Of a stretch of DNA of 21,801 nucleotides, positions 21,030-21,801 are shown piece after piece. How positions within the stretch are numbered: the stretch's first letter is position 1; each line of letters starts with the position of its first letter. This DNA comes from a virus, in the IMG/VR virus record IMGVR_UViG_3300002145_000119, positions 1-21,801 of that record. One strand, 5' to 3'. Made by a program: the position numbers and the translations under genes. The notes below the pieces were generated by a model. The model did not search any database. It was not told the origin of the DNA and saw only the letters and a program-made list of their open reading frames with translations.

Positions 21030-21074
21030 CCTTTTCAAAGGCGCCGGATCAAGCGTGCAGCAACATCCGGCGCC
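21030..21074 (-). promoter_or_regulatory. 10-bp perfect stem-loop followed by TTTGAAAAGG
   Basis: GGCGCCGGAT pairs with ATCCGGCGCC across a 15-base loop (21040-21074). On the minus strand it is followed directly by TTTGAAAAGG, 22 bases before the first ribosome site. It could be a 5' UTR structure, a processing site, a weak terminator or a degenerate boxA-type element. Confidence 0.6.
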
Positions 21075-21075
21075 G

Positions 21076-21093
21076 CTAGGCTACCAAGCCTAG
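21076..21093 (-). promoter_or_regulatory. 7-bp perfect stem-loop
   Basis: CTAGGCT and AGCCTAG pair across a four-base loop. It is the middle of three consecutive hairpins. Confidence 0.55.
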
Positions 21094-21100
21094 TGACAGG

Positions 21101-21137
21101 GGCACGGTTCCTACATTTCGCCATCGGTCACCGTGCC
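21101..21137 (-). promoter_or_regulatory. 8-bp perfect stem-loop
   Basis: GGCACGGT and ACCGTGCC pair across a 21-base loop. Together with the two neighbouring hairpins, nearly all of 21040-21137 is base-paired, which suggests a structured RNA. Confidence 0.5.
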
Positions 21138-21350
21138 ACAGACCTTATACTGCCTCTCCACACTTGCGGCGCATGATTTCGGTCTGCCGTTTCTACTAGC
21201 CGTGCCTTTGACCCGTGAGCCCCCCTCCCGTTGCCAGCGGGACAGTGACGTGCGGCCAAGTGTCTCCCAAGCGTAGCCGGGCGCTCCCTCCACGGGATTG
21301 CAAGCGACGTACTCCGACGGTCCCTATGGGACGGGCGACTAGTGTAATGA

Positions 21351-21378
21351 GTTTTCAAAGAGCGCGGGGCTTTCCCCG
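21351..21378 (-). promoter_or_regulatory. Hairpin plus boxA-like element A
   Basis: The minus strand reads CGGGGAAAGCCCCG, a 5-bp stem with AAAG loop (21365-21378), directly followed by CGCTCTTTGAAAAC (21351-21364). The latter closely resembles boxA of rRNA antitermination sites (E. coli TGCTCTTTAACA; Bacillus leaders with GTTCTTTGAAAACT). Hairpin before boxA is the order of rRNA leaders. Confidence 0.5.
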
Positions 21379-21576
21379 TCACGGTCCTGTATTCGATCTA
21401 GTGTTCGCTTTATTTCCGGCTACTTCGATTTCTTTTCGGTGTCCCGGTTTGGGATCTTTCCGTTTCGAAGTGTAGGTGCCGTGTCCTTTGGTGGCCGATT
21501 GTGCGTCCGTCACCGAACCATAAAGGTCTCAGTCGTGACGAGTGCGCGGCCGTCGAAGGACGTGAGCGGACTTGAT

Positions 21577-21608
21577 CGGATTGTCAAAGAGCGCGGCGGG
21601 CTTTCCCG
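21577..21608 (-). promoter_or_regulatory. Hairpin plus boxA-like element B
   Basis: CGGGAAAGCCCG (21597-21608) forms a 4-bp stem with AAAG loop and is followed after two bases by GCGCTCTTTGACAATCCG (21577-21594), almost the E. coli rRNA boxA GCTCTTTAACAAT. Confidence 0.5.
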
Positions 21609-21801
21609 TCGTCATGACCCCTTATTCGGCGCGGGCCTCCGAATATTTCCGACATTCTCGGATTTTTTCGGGGAGGTCGCCGGATTGTAAGGGAGCGGGT
21701 CACGTCGGGCTTTCCCGTCGTCATGACCCCTTATTCGGCGCGGGCCTCCGAATATTTCCGACATTCTCGGATTTTTTCGGGGAGGTCGCCGGATTGTAAG
21801 G
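21597..21801. repeat. 109-bp-period tandem repeat at the window edge
   Basis: Bases 21597-21692 and 21706-21801 are identical over 96 positions at an offset of 109. The second copy is cut by the window edge, so more copies may follow. Each copy contains the cgggctttcccg hairpin, a 7-bp inverted repeat TATTCGG...CCGAATA (21623-21645 and 21732-21754) and a poly-T run. Sequence near 21351-21378 is a diverged relative of its start. Confidence 0.9.
21681..21717 (-). promoter_or_regulatory. Hairpin plus degenerate boxA-like element C
   Basis: The same CGGGAAAGCCCG hairpin (21706-21717) is followed by CGCTCCCTTACAATCCG (21681-21697), a weaker copy of element B. A further partial copy ends at the window edge (21790-21801). 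Confidence 0.4.

Larger units (their letters stand above)
21008..21801 (-). promoter_or_regulatory. Noncoding early leader / genome-end region (794 bases)
   Basis: No convincing gene is present on either strand. The stretch holds, from right to left, a 109-bp tandem repeat, three hairpin plus boxA-like elements, a 13-base stem region GTCCCATAGGGAC (21319-21331) and three perfect stem-loops before the first gene. Early promoters must lie here, but I find no clear -35/-10 pair: TTGACA at 21581-21586 has no TATAAT-like partner at the right distance. The position at the upstream end of the leftward operons resembles the left end of T7. Confidence 0.6.

Noticed and set aside
21008-21310. tRNA gene or tRNA-derived attachment site in the hairpin region
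   Set aside because: No T-loop (GTTCGANNC) with matching acceptor and anticodon stems could be built on either strand.
21309-21334. T7-like promoter ending CATAGGGA on the minus strand
   Set aside because: The end resembles TATAGGGA, but only about half of the upstream positions fit and I found no second copy in the window, so a promoter for the phage polymerase is not established.
21128-21382. 84-codon minus-strand frame in the early leader
   Set aside because: GTG start inside a hairpin element, no ribosome site, Arg/Ser-rich product; it also crosses structured noncoding sequence.
21577-21586. TTGACA as a sigma-70 -35 box
   Set aside because: No TATAAT-like hexamer lies 16-18 bases downstream; the wider sequence fits boxA better.
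21572-21799. Plus-strand frames in the tandem repeat
   Set aside because: They arise only because the repeat unit is open in several frames; nothing else supports coding.

Overview
The window looks like about half the genome of a T7-type podovirus (Autographivirales-like), with every convincing gene on the minus strand, so it reads from right (21801) to left (1). The main evidence is a single-subunit T7-type RNA polymerase, a gp2.5-like single-strand binding protein, a gp4-like primase-helicase, a T7-type family A DNA polymerase, a gp6-like exonuclease and a gp8-like portal, in T7-like order. A complete tyrosine integrase just ahead of the RNA polymerase suggests a temperate or formerly temperate lineage, as in some marine T7-like phages. 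The host cannot be named from the sequence; strong sites of the AACAGGAG type point to ordinary bacterial translation signals.

Right to left, the layout is: (i) 21008-21801, a 794-base noncoding leader with a 109-bp tandem repeat, several hairpins, and hairpin plus 'GCTCTTTGAAAAC/GCTCTTTGACAAT' elements that resemble the boxB-boxA antiterminators of ribosomal RNA operons; (ii) 15398-21007, an early block of small, mostly unrecognised genes, two of them strongly acidic, two paralogous to each other, and one with a triple heptapeptide repeat; (iii) 14605-15401, a sigma-70-like protein and a one-helix membrane protein; (iv) 12490-14603, the integrase and a 417-residue parallel beta-helix protein in an unexpected place; (v) 9947-12475, the phage RNA polymerase, started from TTG; (vi) 2647-9940, DNA replication and nucleotide metabolism: SSB, small membrane protein, nuclease-like protein, primase-helicase with an apparent internal start for a helicase-only form, small HTH protein, DNA polymerase, endonuclease VII-like HNH protein, exonuclease and dNMP kinase; (vii) 1-2624, the start of the morphogenesis region: a small RHH-like protein, a gp7.3-like small protein, the portal, and the N-terminal part of a scaffolding protein cut by the window edge.

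The likely programme is that host RNA polymerase enters from the right end through the structured leader, transcribes the early block and makes the phage RNA polymerase, which then serves the replication and structural genes. Genes are packed with ATGA/TGATG overlaps or a few bases between them, so translational coupling is probable. Many junctions have no Shine-Dalgarno and instead read stop-ACC-ATG. The points most worth a second look are the rRNA-like antitermination leader, the sigma-like gene beside a phage RNA polymerase, the beta-helix gene between integrase and RNA polymerase, and a T7-type DNA polymerase that lacks the thioredoxin-binding insertion.
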